NCBI GenBank assembly: GCA_965220285.1
Contig: OZ244818.1
Coordinates: forward strand, 1,302,001 to 1,366,000
Direction of reading: 5' to 3'
Origin: Bin5 sp009843665
GTDB lineage: Bacteria; Chloroflexota; Anaerolineae; Caldilineales; Caldilineaceae
DNA length: 64,000 nt
How positions within the stretch are numbered: position 1 is the stretch's first letter; each line of letters opens with the position of its first letter. Below the pieces are notes generated by a model. It was not told the origin of the DNA and searched no databases. It saw only the letters and a program-made list of their open reading frames with translations. Made by a program: the position numbers and the translations under genes. This document shows, in pieces, positions 1-7,931 of the stretch.

Positions 1-580
1 GGAAGCTGAATGAGCCGGCAACGCCGAGGGAGCCGACGGGCTGGCCGTTCCAGCTGCTGCCGTGGGCGTGGGCCGCGTCTTCGATGACGAAAAGATTGTG
101 CTTGCGGGCGAGTGGCAGCAGGCTGTCGAAATCGACGGGCAGGCCGCCGAAGTGAACCGGGATTACGGCTTTGGTGCGGTCGCTGATGGCGGCTTCGACG
201 GCTGGGATTGAGAGATTCCAGGTCTCCAGATCGACGTCGGCAAAGACGGGGGTGGCGCCGACGATGCGTACGGAGGCGGCGGTGGCGATAAAGGTGTAGG
301 GCGGCACGATGACTTCATCGCCGGGGCCGATTTCGAGGGCGCGCAGGGCGGTCTCGAGGGTGGTGGTTCCATTGACGGTGGTGACGCAGAATTGGGCGGC
401 GTGGCGGGCGGCGAAGGCGGACTCGAACTCGGTCACGGCTGTGTCGTAGCCGCCCCATTCTCCTCTTTGGAGCACGGCCAGCAGGCCGTCGCGCTCGGTT
501 TCGTCCCACTGGGGCCAGCTGGGCCAGGGTTGGGTGCGGACCGGCTGGCCGCCGTGTAGGGCAAGCTCCGTTTTTGTCAT
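1..580 (-). CDS. DegT/DnrJ/EryC1/StrS family PLP aminotransferase, C-terminus cut by window edge
   Basis: The first 193 codons are present; the rest lies beyond the window start. The reading begins MTKTELALHGGQPVR and contains the cofactor-pocket features of the DegT fold: a TTVNGTTTLE segment, GPGDEVIVPPYTF, PVFADVD, and IEDAAHAHGS with the Asp that contacts the PLP ring. The active-site lysine is not reached. This family transfers amino groups to keto-sugars or cyclitols, or acts as a dehydratase. The ATG overlaps the TGA of the upstream PdxA-like gene by four bases (ATGA), so the two are translationally coupled in one operon. The substrate cannot be inferred. Confidence 0.9.
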   Translation of the reverse strand, partial: MTKTELALHGGQPVRTQPWPSWPQWDETERDGLLAVLQRGEWGGYDTAVTEFESAFAARHAAQFCVTTVNGTTTLETALRALEIGPGDEVIVPPYTFIATAASVRIVGATPVFADVDLETWNLSIPAVEAAISDRTKAVIPVHFGGLPVDFDSLLPLARKHNLFVIEDAAHAHGSSWNGQPVGSLGVAGSFSF

Positions 581-1647
581 GTTGACCTCTGCGCAGGCGG
601 TTTGGAGGCGCCTGGGGTGAGCATTTGCGCGCACAGTTTTAGGGCCTGTTTGAGGGCCTGTGGGCTGGCGACGCCCTTGCCGACGATGTCGAAGGCGGTG
701 CCGTGGGCGGGTGTCGTGATGGGTGTGGAGAGGCCGGCGTGGACGGTGACGCCGCGTTCGAAGCCAAGCAGCTTCATGGCGATCTGGCCCTGGTCGTGGT
801 ACATGGTGACGACGCCGTCGAACTCGCCGCGGCTGGCGCGCAGGAAGACGGTGTCGGGCGGGTAGGGGCCTGAGGCGGCGATGTCCTCTTCCTGGGCGGC
901 TGCGACGGCGGGACGGATAACGTCGATTTCTTCGCTGCCGAAGAGACCGCCTTCACCGGCGTGGGGGTTGAGACCGGCTACGGCGAGGCGGGGGGACGGC
1001 AGGCCGCTACGGCGGATGGTGTGGTGGATGAGACGGATGGCGGGCAGGATTTCAGCGACGGAGATGTGTTCGTAGACGGCGCGCAGGGGGATGTGGGAGG
1101 TAACACGGGAGGTATAGAGTCCGTCGAGTGTGTTGACTTCGCCGACGTGGCCGCTGACGCCAAGGCGGTCGGCGAAATAGCGTAGTTCGTCCTCGTGGCG
1201 GCTGCCGGCGGCGTGCATGGCCTGTTTGTTGAGCGAGGCGTAGGAAATGCCGTCGATGAGGCCGGTGCGGGCGAGGTTGGCGGCATAGTCGAGGGATTGC
1301 AGGACGTAGCGGCCGGCGGCGGGGTTCATGCGGCCGGGCGTGTGTTCTTCCTGCGAGAAGGATGGGCCGGTCAGGAGTACGGGGCCGGGGGCCGCGGTGG
1401 GCAGATCCTCTGGTGAATTGTAATGGGGCAGTTCGAGCGAGAGACCGGCGCATTGGGCGCCCCAGTCCAGGATCCAGGGTTCGCCGATGACGATGACATT
1501 TACTCCATTGTAACTGGTGGTCGTTTTGTCCGGTTCCGGCTCTTCCGCCAGGACGCGGGCGACGATTTCCGGCCCTATGCCGCAGGGGTCGCCAAGAAGG
1601 AGGGCCAGGCGGGAGGAGCGCGTCGGTGTTGCTGGACTGGGCGTCAT
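577..1647 (-). CDS. PdxA-family NAD-dependent 4-phosphate dehydrogenase
   Basis: Member of the PdxA family (4-hydroxythreonine-4-phosphate dehydrogenase and 4-phospho-erythronate/threonate dehydrogenases), about 356 residues. Visible family features are LLGDPCGIGPEI near the N-terminus, AGLNPHAGEGGLFGSEE, the metal/substrate segment MYHDQGQIAMKLLGF and the C-terminal TPAHGTAFDIVGKG. PdxA oxidises the 3-hydroxyl of a 4-phosphorylated hydroxy acid and the product then decarboxylates. It sits in an operon with an aminotransferase rather than with vitamin B6 genes, so a role in four-carbon sugar-acid catabolism is at least as likely as pyridoxine synthesis. The ATG at 1647 gives the usual family length; a GTG at 1710 would add 21 Pro/Arg-rich residues. 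Neither start has a clear ribosome site. Confidence 0.85.
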   Translation of the reverse strand: MTPSPATPTRSSRLALLLGDPCGIGPEIVARVLAEEPEPDKTTTSYNGVNVIVIGEPWILDWGAQCAGLSLELPHYNSPEDLPTAAPGPVLLTGPSFSQEEHTPGRMNPAAGRYVLQSLDYAANLARTGLIDGISYASLNKQAMHAAGSRHEDELRYFADRLGVSGHVGEVNTLDGLYTSRVTSHIPLRAVYEHISVAEILPAIRLIHHTIRRSGLPSPRLAVAGLNPHAGEGGLFGSEEIDVIRPAVAAAQEEDIAASGPYPPDTVFLRASRGEFDGVVTMYHDQGQIAMKLLGFERGVTVHAGLSTPITTPAHGTAFDIVGKGVASPQALKQALKLCAQMLTPGASKPPAQRST

Positions 1648-1765
1648 GTGATGGGAGTGCGGTGATGTTCCGGTTCGGCGCGGCGGTTGGCGGATGGGAC
1701 TTTCGGGCACCGCCCAGTGCTGACGCTGGGACTGTCAGCATTGGGCGTGTTTGCTTTCAAGCGGA

Positions 1766-3091
1766 TCAGGCGTACTCCAGAACCGGCTCCATTTGCCAGG
1801 GCGTCTGCATGACGCCGTCTGTGAAGGACAGCGGTGTTTCGCCGGTTATGGTGAGACGGGGATGGCTTTCGACTTCTGCGCGCAGGCTGGGGCTGACGTA
1901 GAAGTCCTCCAGGGTGAGGGTGTCGCGGATGAAGACCATTTTGGCGGCGTCCTGGGGTTCGGCGCAGATGCGGAGGGAGACCTCGAGGGCGCGCTCGTCG
2001 TCGGCGAAGGTGAGGGGCAGGTGGGAGCGGGTGGCGCTGAAGATGCCGGATGTGACGGCATTCATGTAGGTGGCCTGCCAGTCGATCTTGCGGAAGACGC
2101 GCTCGGTGGTCACGTTGGCGAGTCCGAGGCCGGAGACGTTGCCGTGCGTTTCTTCGGTGAGGTCGAGGACGGTGATGATGGCGACGTCGACTTTGCCGAA
2201 GTTCTCGGGCTGGCGGGGGATGCTGAGGCGGCTGATGACGTTGGTGTCCATGCCAGTGCCGGAGATATTTTTGCCGAGGTCGCGTACGACTAGTATATCG
2301 ACGGCTTCAAAGGGGATCTGGGCGAGGTAGTCCTTGGCCTTTACCAGCAGGTCTGCTTCTACCTTGGTGCCGACTTCGGCGGCGGTGAGGCCGGCGATGA
2401 GGGCGGTATCCTCAAAGGCGTTCTCGACGGGGCAGAGGGCGCCGCGGAAGTTGGTGTTTGCCTCGTAGACGCGCGCGGCCGGCTCCAGATACATCTGGAA
2501 ATTTCTGCCACCACCGCTGTGCATCATGGATGCGCCGTGCTGTTTGCCCCAGCCGATGACACACATTTTGGAGGGGCCGCTCTCGAGGTGGCTGCGGAAG
2601 TCGGTGTGGGGTTTGATGCGGCTGACGAGGATGGCGTGGTCGGCGTCGATGGAGTCTTTGCCCTGACAGACTGCAGGGCCGTCCGGGATGCGGCCGATTT
2701 CGGCGACTTCCATGGTTGCCCTGATCTCGGCGCCTATGGCCTCCTCAGTAACGCCCATGCCGGCGAGGATTTCCTTTTGGCCCTCGACGGTGGCCCCGCC
2801 GTGGCTGCCCATGGCGGGGACGACATAGGGTTTCATGCCGGCGGCCCTGAGGTGGTCGACGGCGGCGCGCACGATGCTGGCGAGGTTGGCGATGCCGCGG
2901 CTGCCGGCGCCGACGGCGACGGAGTCGCCCGGCTGCATGGGCGTCATGATGCCGCTCTCTTTCAGGGCTTTGCCGACGGCGGCATGGATGTCATCGACCT
3001 GGGGCGTGTCGAAGGTCTGGTGGACGGCCAGGAGTGTGTCGGGCAGGTTGGCGGGGAAACGGATGTCCTGGATGTCTTGAAGCAGATTCAT
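1766..3091 (-). CDS. LarA-like nickel-pincer-cofactor isomerase (lactate racemase domain, DUF2088)
   Basis: About 441 residues. The N-terminal half has the LarA-type segment VGAGSRGIANL followed by VPAMGSHGGATVEGQ, the family's loop around the pincer nucleotide. The centre has DHAILVSRIKPHTDF, with a His-containing metal region, and PSKMCVIGWGKQHGA. LarA relatives racemise or epimerise 2-hydroxy acids by hydride transfer through a nickel pincer cofactor made by LarB, LarC and LarE, none of which is in this window. The chosen ATG at 3091 follows AAGGAG by eight bases; an in-frame ATG at 3109 would place that ribosome site inside the gene. It probably acts on a sugar-derived hydroxy acid, in line with its neighbours, but the substrate is unknown. 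Confidence 0.75.
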   Translation of the reverse strand: MNLLQDIQDIRFPANLPDTLLAVHQTFDTPQVDDIHAAVGKALKESGIMTPMQPGDSVAVGAGSRGIANLASIVRAAVDHLRAAGMKPYVVPAMGSHGGATVEGQKEILAGMGVTEEAIGAEIRATMEVAEIGRIPDGPAVCQGKDSIDADHAILVSRIKPHTDFRSHLESGPSKMCVIGWGKQHGASMMHSGGGRNFQMYLEPAARVYEANTNFRGALCPVENAFEDTALIAGLTAAEVGTKVEADLLVKAKDYLAQIPFEAVDILVVRDLGKNISGTGMDTNVISRLSIPRQPENFGKVDVAIITVLDLTEETHGNVSGLGLANVTTERVFRKIDWQATYMNAVTSGIFSATRSHLPLTFADDERALEVSLRICAEPQDAAKMVFIRDTLTLEDFYVSPSLRAEVESHPRLTITGETPLSFTDGVMQTPWQMEPVLEYA

Positions 3092-3163
3092 GTTTTTCGC
3101 TCCTTCCATATAGTGTTGCCGGCAAGGCAGAAAGATTCATTTTGCATTTTCTCGTCAGTATCG

Positions 3164-3817
3164 TTATTTGTCCAACCAGTAGGCCTTGATTTCCTCGAAT
3201 CGACGTACGCGGCCCCCGATCTTTTCGATTTCTTCAGGATAGAATTCGAGCATGACTTCACAAAGTTGAAGCATCCACTGTTTGCGAGAGGACTGGCGGT
3301 TCACAATGATGTTGTTGGAATCCACAATCTGGATCTGGCCCCAGCCTAAGGCACCCACTGTCAGGCAGTCCCAACTCAGAAATTCGATTGGCACGAAATG
3401 GACCGCGGAGAATTCTGCTTGTGCGCCTTGGAGGTCGTACTGCACCATAAGGAGGACAAAATAGTTCATGTCATCCTCGTATAGTCGGGCCAGTCGCTCC
3501 ACTGAAGTCAGATTCGGCATATTGAATTTCGTACTTACTCTGTGCGACTTTACATCTATGATGTAGTAGTAGCCATTGATGTCTTTGAAGGCCAGATCGG
3601 CCATGGCCCGGCGAGCAAAGTCGATCGAGTATTCGGCCACCCAGATTCCCAAAATGCTCTCGAATTTCTCAGCCAGAATACTCTGGATGGCGTCGCCGGC
3701 TGCGCGAGTGCTTTCAAGTGTGCTAGGGGTGAGGAATTCCGATTCCGTGTTCAGGAGTGCAAGAGTATCACGTTCAATCGTACTCGATGCCTGCGTGGAG
3801 AAAATCCTACTCGTCAT
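3164..3817 (-). CDS. Putative Type II restriction endonuclease
   Basis: Protein of 217 residues with a PD-(D/E)XK-like core: Asp74 in the MADLAFKD strand, then a strand ending in IIDVKSH with Asp88 and Lys90. Residues 93-217 form the rest of a compact single-domain protein without a signal peptide or membrane segment. The start codon overlaps the stop of the upstream DNA methyltransferase (ATGA), the usual arrangement of a restriction-modification pair in which the methylase is translated first. The recognition sequence cannot be read from the protein and I do not recognise a named restriction family, so the assignment rests on the motif plus the methylase partner. Confidence 0.7.
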   Translation of the reverse strand: MTSRIFSTQASSTIERDTLALLNTESEFLTPSTLESTRAAGDAIQSILAEKFESILGIWVAEYSIDFARRAMADLAFKDINGYYYIIDVKSHRVSTKFNMPNLTSVERLARLYEDDMNYFVLLMVQYDLQGAQAEFSAVHFVPIEFLSWDCLTVGALGWGQIQIVDSNNIIVNRQSSRKQWMLQLCEVMLEFYPEEIEKIGGRVRRFEEIKAYWLDK

Positions 3818-4824
3818 GACTCAGCCTGTTGTCCAAAGAACTGAGGTTGGAACGAACCGGATGCCTCTTCCTGATGCTTTACGGTATTGCTGCTTTGCTC
3901 AGCCAACGTGTTTCGCTCCCAGAATACGCCATCTGCATAGCCCTGAATTTTGGGAGACTTACCAGTCATTGCGAGGCGTTTTTCGGTGAGGCAGCAGTAT
4001 TCCCGTTCTATCTCAATGCCGACATATCGACGCCCCAGCTTTTTGGCAACTACCGAAGTAGTGCCAGAGCCAAGAAACGGATCGAATACGACGGCGCCCG
4101 GATTGGAGCTTGCCAAAATGATTTTGGCCAGAAGCTTTTCTGGTTTTTGGGTAGGGTGATCGGTATTTTCCGGCATCGACCAGAAGGGGACGGTCAGATC
4201 GGTCCACAGATTTGAGGGATGGGTAAGGCGGAAGCGACCGGTGTGGGCATCCTGCCAGTCTTTGGGCTTACCGTTTTCGTCAGTATAGGGGGCGCGCACT
4301 TGGCGAGTGAGCTTTACTGCGTCTACGTTGAACACGTAGTCGTCGGAAAGCGTACAGAACCAGATGTCCTCCGAGGCGTTCTTCCAGTTGGTTTTTGCGC
4401 CTCGTCCTTTTTCCCTCTCCCACGTAATTCGATTTCGTACGACAAAGTAACGTTGAGCCGACCGGTGGATGGCGGAGGAAGAGCGCCAGTCGCCGCACAG
4501 ATAGAGCGAGCCGTTCGGTTTCAGCAGACGGGGCAGTTTGGGCAGCCAGCCGGCCAGCCATTCCTCATATGCGTCCAGTGAGCGGGCGCTGAAGTTGCGG
4601 CCATTGAACTGCTTGGAAATGTTATAGGGCGGATCAACGAAGATAAGGTCTGCGAACTGGCTGGGCAGATAGTCCAATGCTGTCAAGGTATTCTGATGGA
4701 TGGTGCGGTTCAGAATCGCGTCAAGCAGTGCGGGCCCTTCGAGAGAGAGAAGGCGGCTGCCGTAGCGTTCGCGGTCGGCGTCACTTAACGTGATCGTGCG
4801 GTTGCGGGGGGCTCTGGCATTCAT
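3814..4824 (-). CDS. DNA adenine/cytosine-N4 methyltransferase, beta-class (modification subunit)
   Basis: About 336 residues. Catalytic motif IV is DPPY (residues 64-67, in LIFVDPPYN). A target-recognition stretch follows, then TQKP (about 225-228) and the AdoMet-binding motif FLGSGT (about 250-255, in VFDPFLGSGTT). Catalytic motif first and AdoMet motif last is the beta order of amino-methyltransferases (N6_N4_Mtase family). It would methylate an exocyclic amine in a short target to protect host DNA from the endonuclease encoded by the next, overlapping gene. The ATG at 4824 was chosen; an in-frame TTG two codons upstream is closer to a GGAG and could be the real start. The C-terminal 50 residues after the AdoMet motif look like a small extra segment. 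Confidence 0.88.
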   Translation of the reverse strand: MNARAPRNRTITLSDADRERYGSRLLSLEGPALLDAILNRTIHQNTLTALDYLPSQFADLIFVDPPYNISKQFNGRNFSARSLDAYEEWLAGWLPKLPRLLKPNGSLYLCGDWRSSSAIHRSAQRYFVVRNRITWEREKGRGAKTNWKNASEDIWFCTLSDDYVFNVDAVKLTRQVRAPYTDENGKPKDWQDAHTGRFRLTHPSNLWTDLTVPFWSMPENTDHPTQKPEKLLAKIILASSNPGAVVFDPFLGSGTTSVVAKKLGRRYVGIEIEREYCCLTEKRLAMTGKSPKIQGYADGVFWERNTLAEQSSNTVKHQEEASGSFQPQFFGQQAES

Positions 4825-4857
4825 CGTCAATTCTTCTCCAAGTCGTGTCAGAGGCGG

Positions 4858-5553
4858 CTAGCCGTCAGCTAGCGCATTCGGGCCTTTGACCTTGGTTACT
4901 ATCTCTCGAAGCAGGCCTTCAAAGTCGTCGGTGGCGGCGGTGAAGGCGTCGGAGGCGATGACGAGGGGCGCGCCGAAGACGACGATTTCGGCGCCCATGT
5001 CGAGGGTTTCGATGGCCTGTTCGACGGACAGTCCGCCGACGGCCTGAACGGGGATGTCGACGGCGTCGAGGATGGGCGACAGGTCATCGAGGGGGCTGAG
5101 GCCGGGGATCATGTTGCGTTCATCGAAGCCGGTGTGAACGATGATGACGTCGACGCCCATGTCCTGGGCCTCTCTGGCGCGTCCGGGTTTATCGGCGCAG
5201 AGCATGACGTCGCACATGACTTTGCCGCCGCAGCGCTGCGCCATTTTGACCTGTTCGATGATGCTGGCGTCGTGGGCCACACCCATGACGACGACGTAGT
5301 CGGCGCCGGCCTGGAACATCATCTCGGCTTCGAGTCCGGCGCCGTCCATTGTTTTGAGGTCGGCGACGATGGGATGGTCGGGGAAGGCCTCGCGCATGGC
5401 GCGGACGCTGTGGAGGCCTTCGGCGAGGATCAGGGGTGTGCCGGCTTCAAGCCAGTCGACGCCGGCGCGTACGGCTGCGCCGGCCATGTCGAGGGCTTCG
5501 TCGATTGATGTTACGTCCAATGAGACCTGGATGATCGGTTCTTGTTTCGACAA
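4858..5553 (-). CDS. Hexulose-6-phosphate synthase / keto-gulonate-phosphate decarboxylase family (HUMPS)
   Basis: A single (beta/alpha)8 barrel of 231 residues in the orotidine-monophosphate-decarboxylase suprafamily. The diagnostic metal and catalytic motif is DLKTMDG at residues 65-71, followed by GADYVVVMG and the phosphate-binding AVGGLSVEQA and VVFGAPLV strands. The family includes 3-hexulose-6-phosphate synthase (formaldehyde fixation, ribulose monophosphate route) and 3-keto-L-gulonate-6-phosphate decarboxylase (ascorbate/pentose breakdown). No 6-phospho-3-hexuloisomerase gene is next to it, which slightly favours a decarboxylase in sugar-acid catabolism. The start is TTG at 5553, preceded by GGAG seven bases upstream; no in-frame ATG lies near. 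The gene ends 33 bases before the methyltransferase gene. Confidence 0.85.
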   Translation of the reverse strand: MSKQEPIIQVSLDVTSIDEALDMAGAAVRAGVDWLEAGTPLILAEGLHSVRAMREAFPDHPIVADLKTMDGAGLEAEMMFQAGADYVVVMGVAHDASIIEQVKMAQRCGGKVMCDVMLCADKPGRAREAQDMGVDVIIVHTGFDERNMIPGLSPLDDLSPILDAVDIPVQAVGGLSVEQAIETLDMGAEIVVFGAPLVIASDAFTAATDDFEGLLREIVTKVKGPNALADG

Positions 5554-5606
5554 GGGAACGCTCCGCGGGAGATGAAAATCGGTGGTGTCAAATGCTCTGT
5601 CGCGCT

Positions 5607-6221
5607 CTATAAAGTTGCTTCAGAGAACACGTCGCCAACGGCGACCTTGAAGCCGTCCAGAAGTACGGACGGTGCCGTCTGGCCGGCGACGAAATTGCCT
5701 TGAAGCGCGTATTCCTGTCCATGTAGAGTGAGTACGGTGATGGACGCATCGGTGGGGTCGACGATCCAGTATTCGGGGATGCCTGATTGTGCGTATTCGC
5801 GGCGTTTGGTCACTTTGTCCCGTTCGGGCTCGTCGGGGCTGACGATTTCCATGACGAGATCTGCGCCCTGCCAGAACAGTTCACCCAGTCTGTCGGCGTG
5901 TTCGGCGGCCATAAAGACGAGATCCGGCTCTCTGAATTTCCCTTGCCCGAGCTGAATTCGCAAGGGGGCAAACATGACGACACCCAGGCCGCGCTCTTCA
6001 ATAAATCCCAAGAGCAGGAGGTAGAGGAGTGCAACTAGCCTTTGGTGCGAGAAGGTAGGCAAGGGGAGAACCTCCATCCGCCCGTGCGAAAATTCGGTGA
6101 GGTGGTTGGTATCGAGCGCGAGATATTCTTCCTCGCTCCAGTGGCCCTGGGCGGGAAAGAGTCGGGCGATCTCCCAAGTCAGTTCGGCTGTTTTGTTCGG
6201 TGTTGCCGTGGACAGGACCAT
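5607..6221 (-). CDS. Uma2-family putative PD-(D/E)XK nuclease-fold protein (tandem copy 1)
   Basis: Protein of 204 residues. Uma2 (DUF820) features are WSEEEYLALDTNHLTEF near the N-terminus, FREPDLVFM with the Asp of a nuclease-like active site, LVMEIVSPDEPERDKVTKR with the Glu and Lys, and EYWIVDP. The family has a restriction-endonuclease fold and is very numerous in Chloroflexota and cyanobacteria, but no biological role is established. The downstream half is nearly the same as in the neighbour 13 bases upstream, which points to a tandem duplication. No signal peptide or membrane segment is present. Confidence 0.85.
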   Translation of the reverse strand: MVLSTATPNKTAELTWEIARLFPAQGHWSEEEYLALDTNHLTEFSHGRMEVLPLPTFSHQRLVALLYLLLLGFIEERGLGVVMFAPLRIQLGQGKFREPDLVFMAAEHADRLGELFWQGADLVMEIVSPDEPERDKVTKRREYAQSGIPEYWIVDPTDASITVLTLHGQEYALQGNFVAGQTAPSVLLDGFKVAVGDVFSEATL

Positions 6222-6234
6222 TGCCTTCTTTCTT

Positions 6235-6846
6235 TCAACCTACTTCTGAGAACACGGCGGCCACTTCCACCGTGAAACGATGCAGCAGTACGGAGGTCGC
6301 GGTCTCGCCTGAGCCGAACTCGCCATGAAGCGCGTATTCTTGTCCCTGTAAAGTGAGAACGGTGATGGACGAAGCGGCGGGATCGACGATCCAGTATTCG
6401 GGGATCCCGGCCTGGGCGTACTCGCGGCGTTTGGTCACTTTGTCGCGTTCGGGGTCATCAGGGCTGACAACCTCCATGACGAGGTCGGCGCCCTCCCAGA
6501 ATCTGTCAGAGCGACGATCATCATGCTCAGACCGCATGAACAGAATGTCGGGTTCTCTAAATTTGCCCGGCCAGAGTTGGACCCGCATGGGAGCCAGCAG
6601 AACGGTGCCAAGTTGCCCTTCACGGACAAAGTTTCGCAGGAGTTCAAACAGGGCAATAACCAGTAGCTGATGCGACTGGGTTGGCATTGGCAGGACTTCC
6701 AACTGACCGTGGGAGAATTCGATCAGATGGTTTGTATCGAGCGCGAGATACTCTTCCTCACTCCAGTGGCCCTGGGCGGGAAAGAGCTGGGCGATGTCCC
6801 AGGTCGGCTCTTGTGCGGCATCGGGTTTCGTCGTCGGGTAGGCCAT
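6235..6846 (-). CDS. Uma2-family putative PD-(D/E)XK nuclease-fold protein (tandem copy 2)
   Basis: Protein of 203 residues, beginning MAYPTTKPDAAQEPTWDIAQ. The same active-site elements as in the adjacent copy are kept: FREPDILFM, LVMEVVSPDDPERDKVTKR and PEYWIVDP. The central segment differs most (LFELLRNFVREGQLGTVLL against the Leu-rich LLYLLLLGFIEE in copy 1). The reading frame stays open far upstream of 6846, but that extension is Arg/Pro-rich and runs over the dehydrogenase gene on the same strand, so it is not coding. Function is unknown beyond the fold. Confidence 0.85.
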   Translation of the reverse strand: MAYPTTKPDAAQEPTWDIAQLFPAQGHWSEEEYLALDTNHLIEFSHGQLEVLPMPTQSHQLLVIALFELLRNFVREGQLGTVLLAPMRVQLWPGKFREPDILFMRSEHDDRRSDRFWEGADLVMEVVSPDDPERDKVTKRREYAQAGIPEYWIVDPAASSITVLTLQGQEYALHGEFGSGETATSVLLHRFTVEVAAVFSEVG

Positions 6847-6890
6847 GATCTGCCTTGGTTCCGTCGCGAACAGATGTGAACGTTTTCGTG

Positions 6891-7931
6891 TCAGGCGTCC
6901 AGACGGAGGACGGACTTCACGTTTTCGCCGTGCTCCATCGTCTCGAAGGCCTCCTCCCAGTCTTCGAGGGGGTAGATGCCGCCGATTACCGGGGCCAGGT
7001 TCACTTGCCCGGTGGAGAGCAGGGTCAGGACGCGCTCCCAGGTGGGGTAGAGGTGGCTGAAGGTGCCCTGGAGGGTTACGGCTTTGCCGACCAGAGGGTC
7101 GAGGCTGAAGTCGAGGGGCTGCGGGCCCCAGCCGATCTTGGTGATGCGGCCGTTGGGACGTACCAGTTCGAGTGATTGTTGCAGTGCTTTGCTGACGCCG
7201 GTGGCGTCGATGACCAGGTCGGCGCCGAAGCCGTCGCCCAGTGATTCGATGAGGGCCATAGGATCTTCGCGCTGGATGTTGAGCGTGTAGTCGGCGCCGA
7301 GCTCGGCGGCGACTTCCATGCGCCTGGCGTCGGCGTCGGTGCCGAGGACGACGAGGGTGCCGGCGCCGCGGATGCGGGCGATCTGGAGGGCCATGATACC
7401 GATTGGGCCGGGGCCCTGGATGACGACGAGGTCGCCGGGTTTCATGGCGGTCTTTTCGACGAGGGCGTTGTAGGCGACGCAGATGGGTTCGGTGAGGGCG
7501 GCGTGCTCGTCGGGGACGTTGTCGGGCACGCGATGGAGGATCTGGGGGCGGGCGGCGACGTAGCGGGTCATGGAGCCGTCGGCTAGGGCGCCGTAGCCGA
7601 GGCGGTTGGGGCAAAGGTTGTAGTCGCCACTGAGGCAGTAGACGCAGGCATCGCAGACTTCGGCGGCGGTCTCGACGGCGACCCTGTCGCCGACTTCCCA
7701 ACCGGAGACGTCGTCGCCGACATCGACGATTACGCCGGCGAATTCGTGACCGAGGACGAGGGGGAGGGTGATCTCCCAGGACTGCATGTTGCGCCACATG
7801 TGGACGTCGGAGCCGCATACGCCGGTGGCTTTGACCTCGACCATGACCTGGCCAGGTGCCATATTGGGTTCAGGAACGTCGCGTATTTCGACTTCTTTAT
7901 CGCCGTAACCGTATTTGGCAACTGCTTTCAT
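6891..7931 (-). CDS. Zinc-dependent medium-chain alcohol dehydrogenase (sorbitol/threonine dehydrogenase-like)
   Basis: 346 residues with a complete zinc MDR architecture. The catalytic zinc site is GVCGSDVH (Cys39) and GHE (His62, Glu63). The structural zinc site is four cysteines at about 93, 96, 99 and 107. The Rossmann motif is VVIQGPGPIGIMALQIA, and the acidic pocket after the second strand (GTDADARR) favours NAD. It oxidises a polyol or secondary alcohol to a ketone. It stands alone at the head of the leftward gene block, 44 bases upstream of the Uma2 pair. The long non-coding region behind it must hold its promoter. The exact substrate (L-threonine, sorbitol or another sugar alcohol) is not decided by these motifs. 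Confidence 0.9.
   Translation of the reverse strand: MKAVAKYGYGDKEVEIRDVPEPNMAPGQVMVEVKATGVCGSDVHMWRNMQSWEITLPLVLGHEFAGVIVDVGDDVSGWEVGDRVAVETAAEVCDACVYCLSGDYNLCPNRLGYGALADGSMTRYVAARPQILHRVPDNVPDEHAALTEPICVAYNALVEKTAMKPGDLVVIQGPGPIGIMALQIARIRGAGTLVVLGTDADARRMEVAAELGADYTLNIQREDPMALIESLGDGFGADLVIDATGVSKALQQSLELVRPNGRITKIGWGPQPLDFSLDPLVGKAVTLQGTFSHLYPTWERVLTLLSTGQVNLAPVIGGIYPLEDWEEAFETMEHGENVKSVLRLDA

Noticed and set aside
6847..7818. Long leftward open frame continuous with the second Uma2 gene (about 320 extra residues)
   Set aside because: The extra translation is almost entirely Arg/Pro/His and shadows the dehydrogenase gene, which has clear domains. The real Uma2 start is at 6846.
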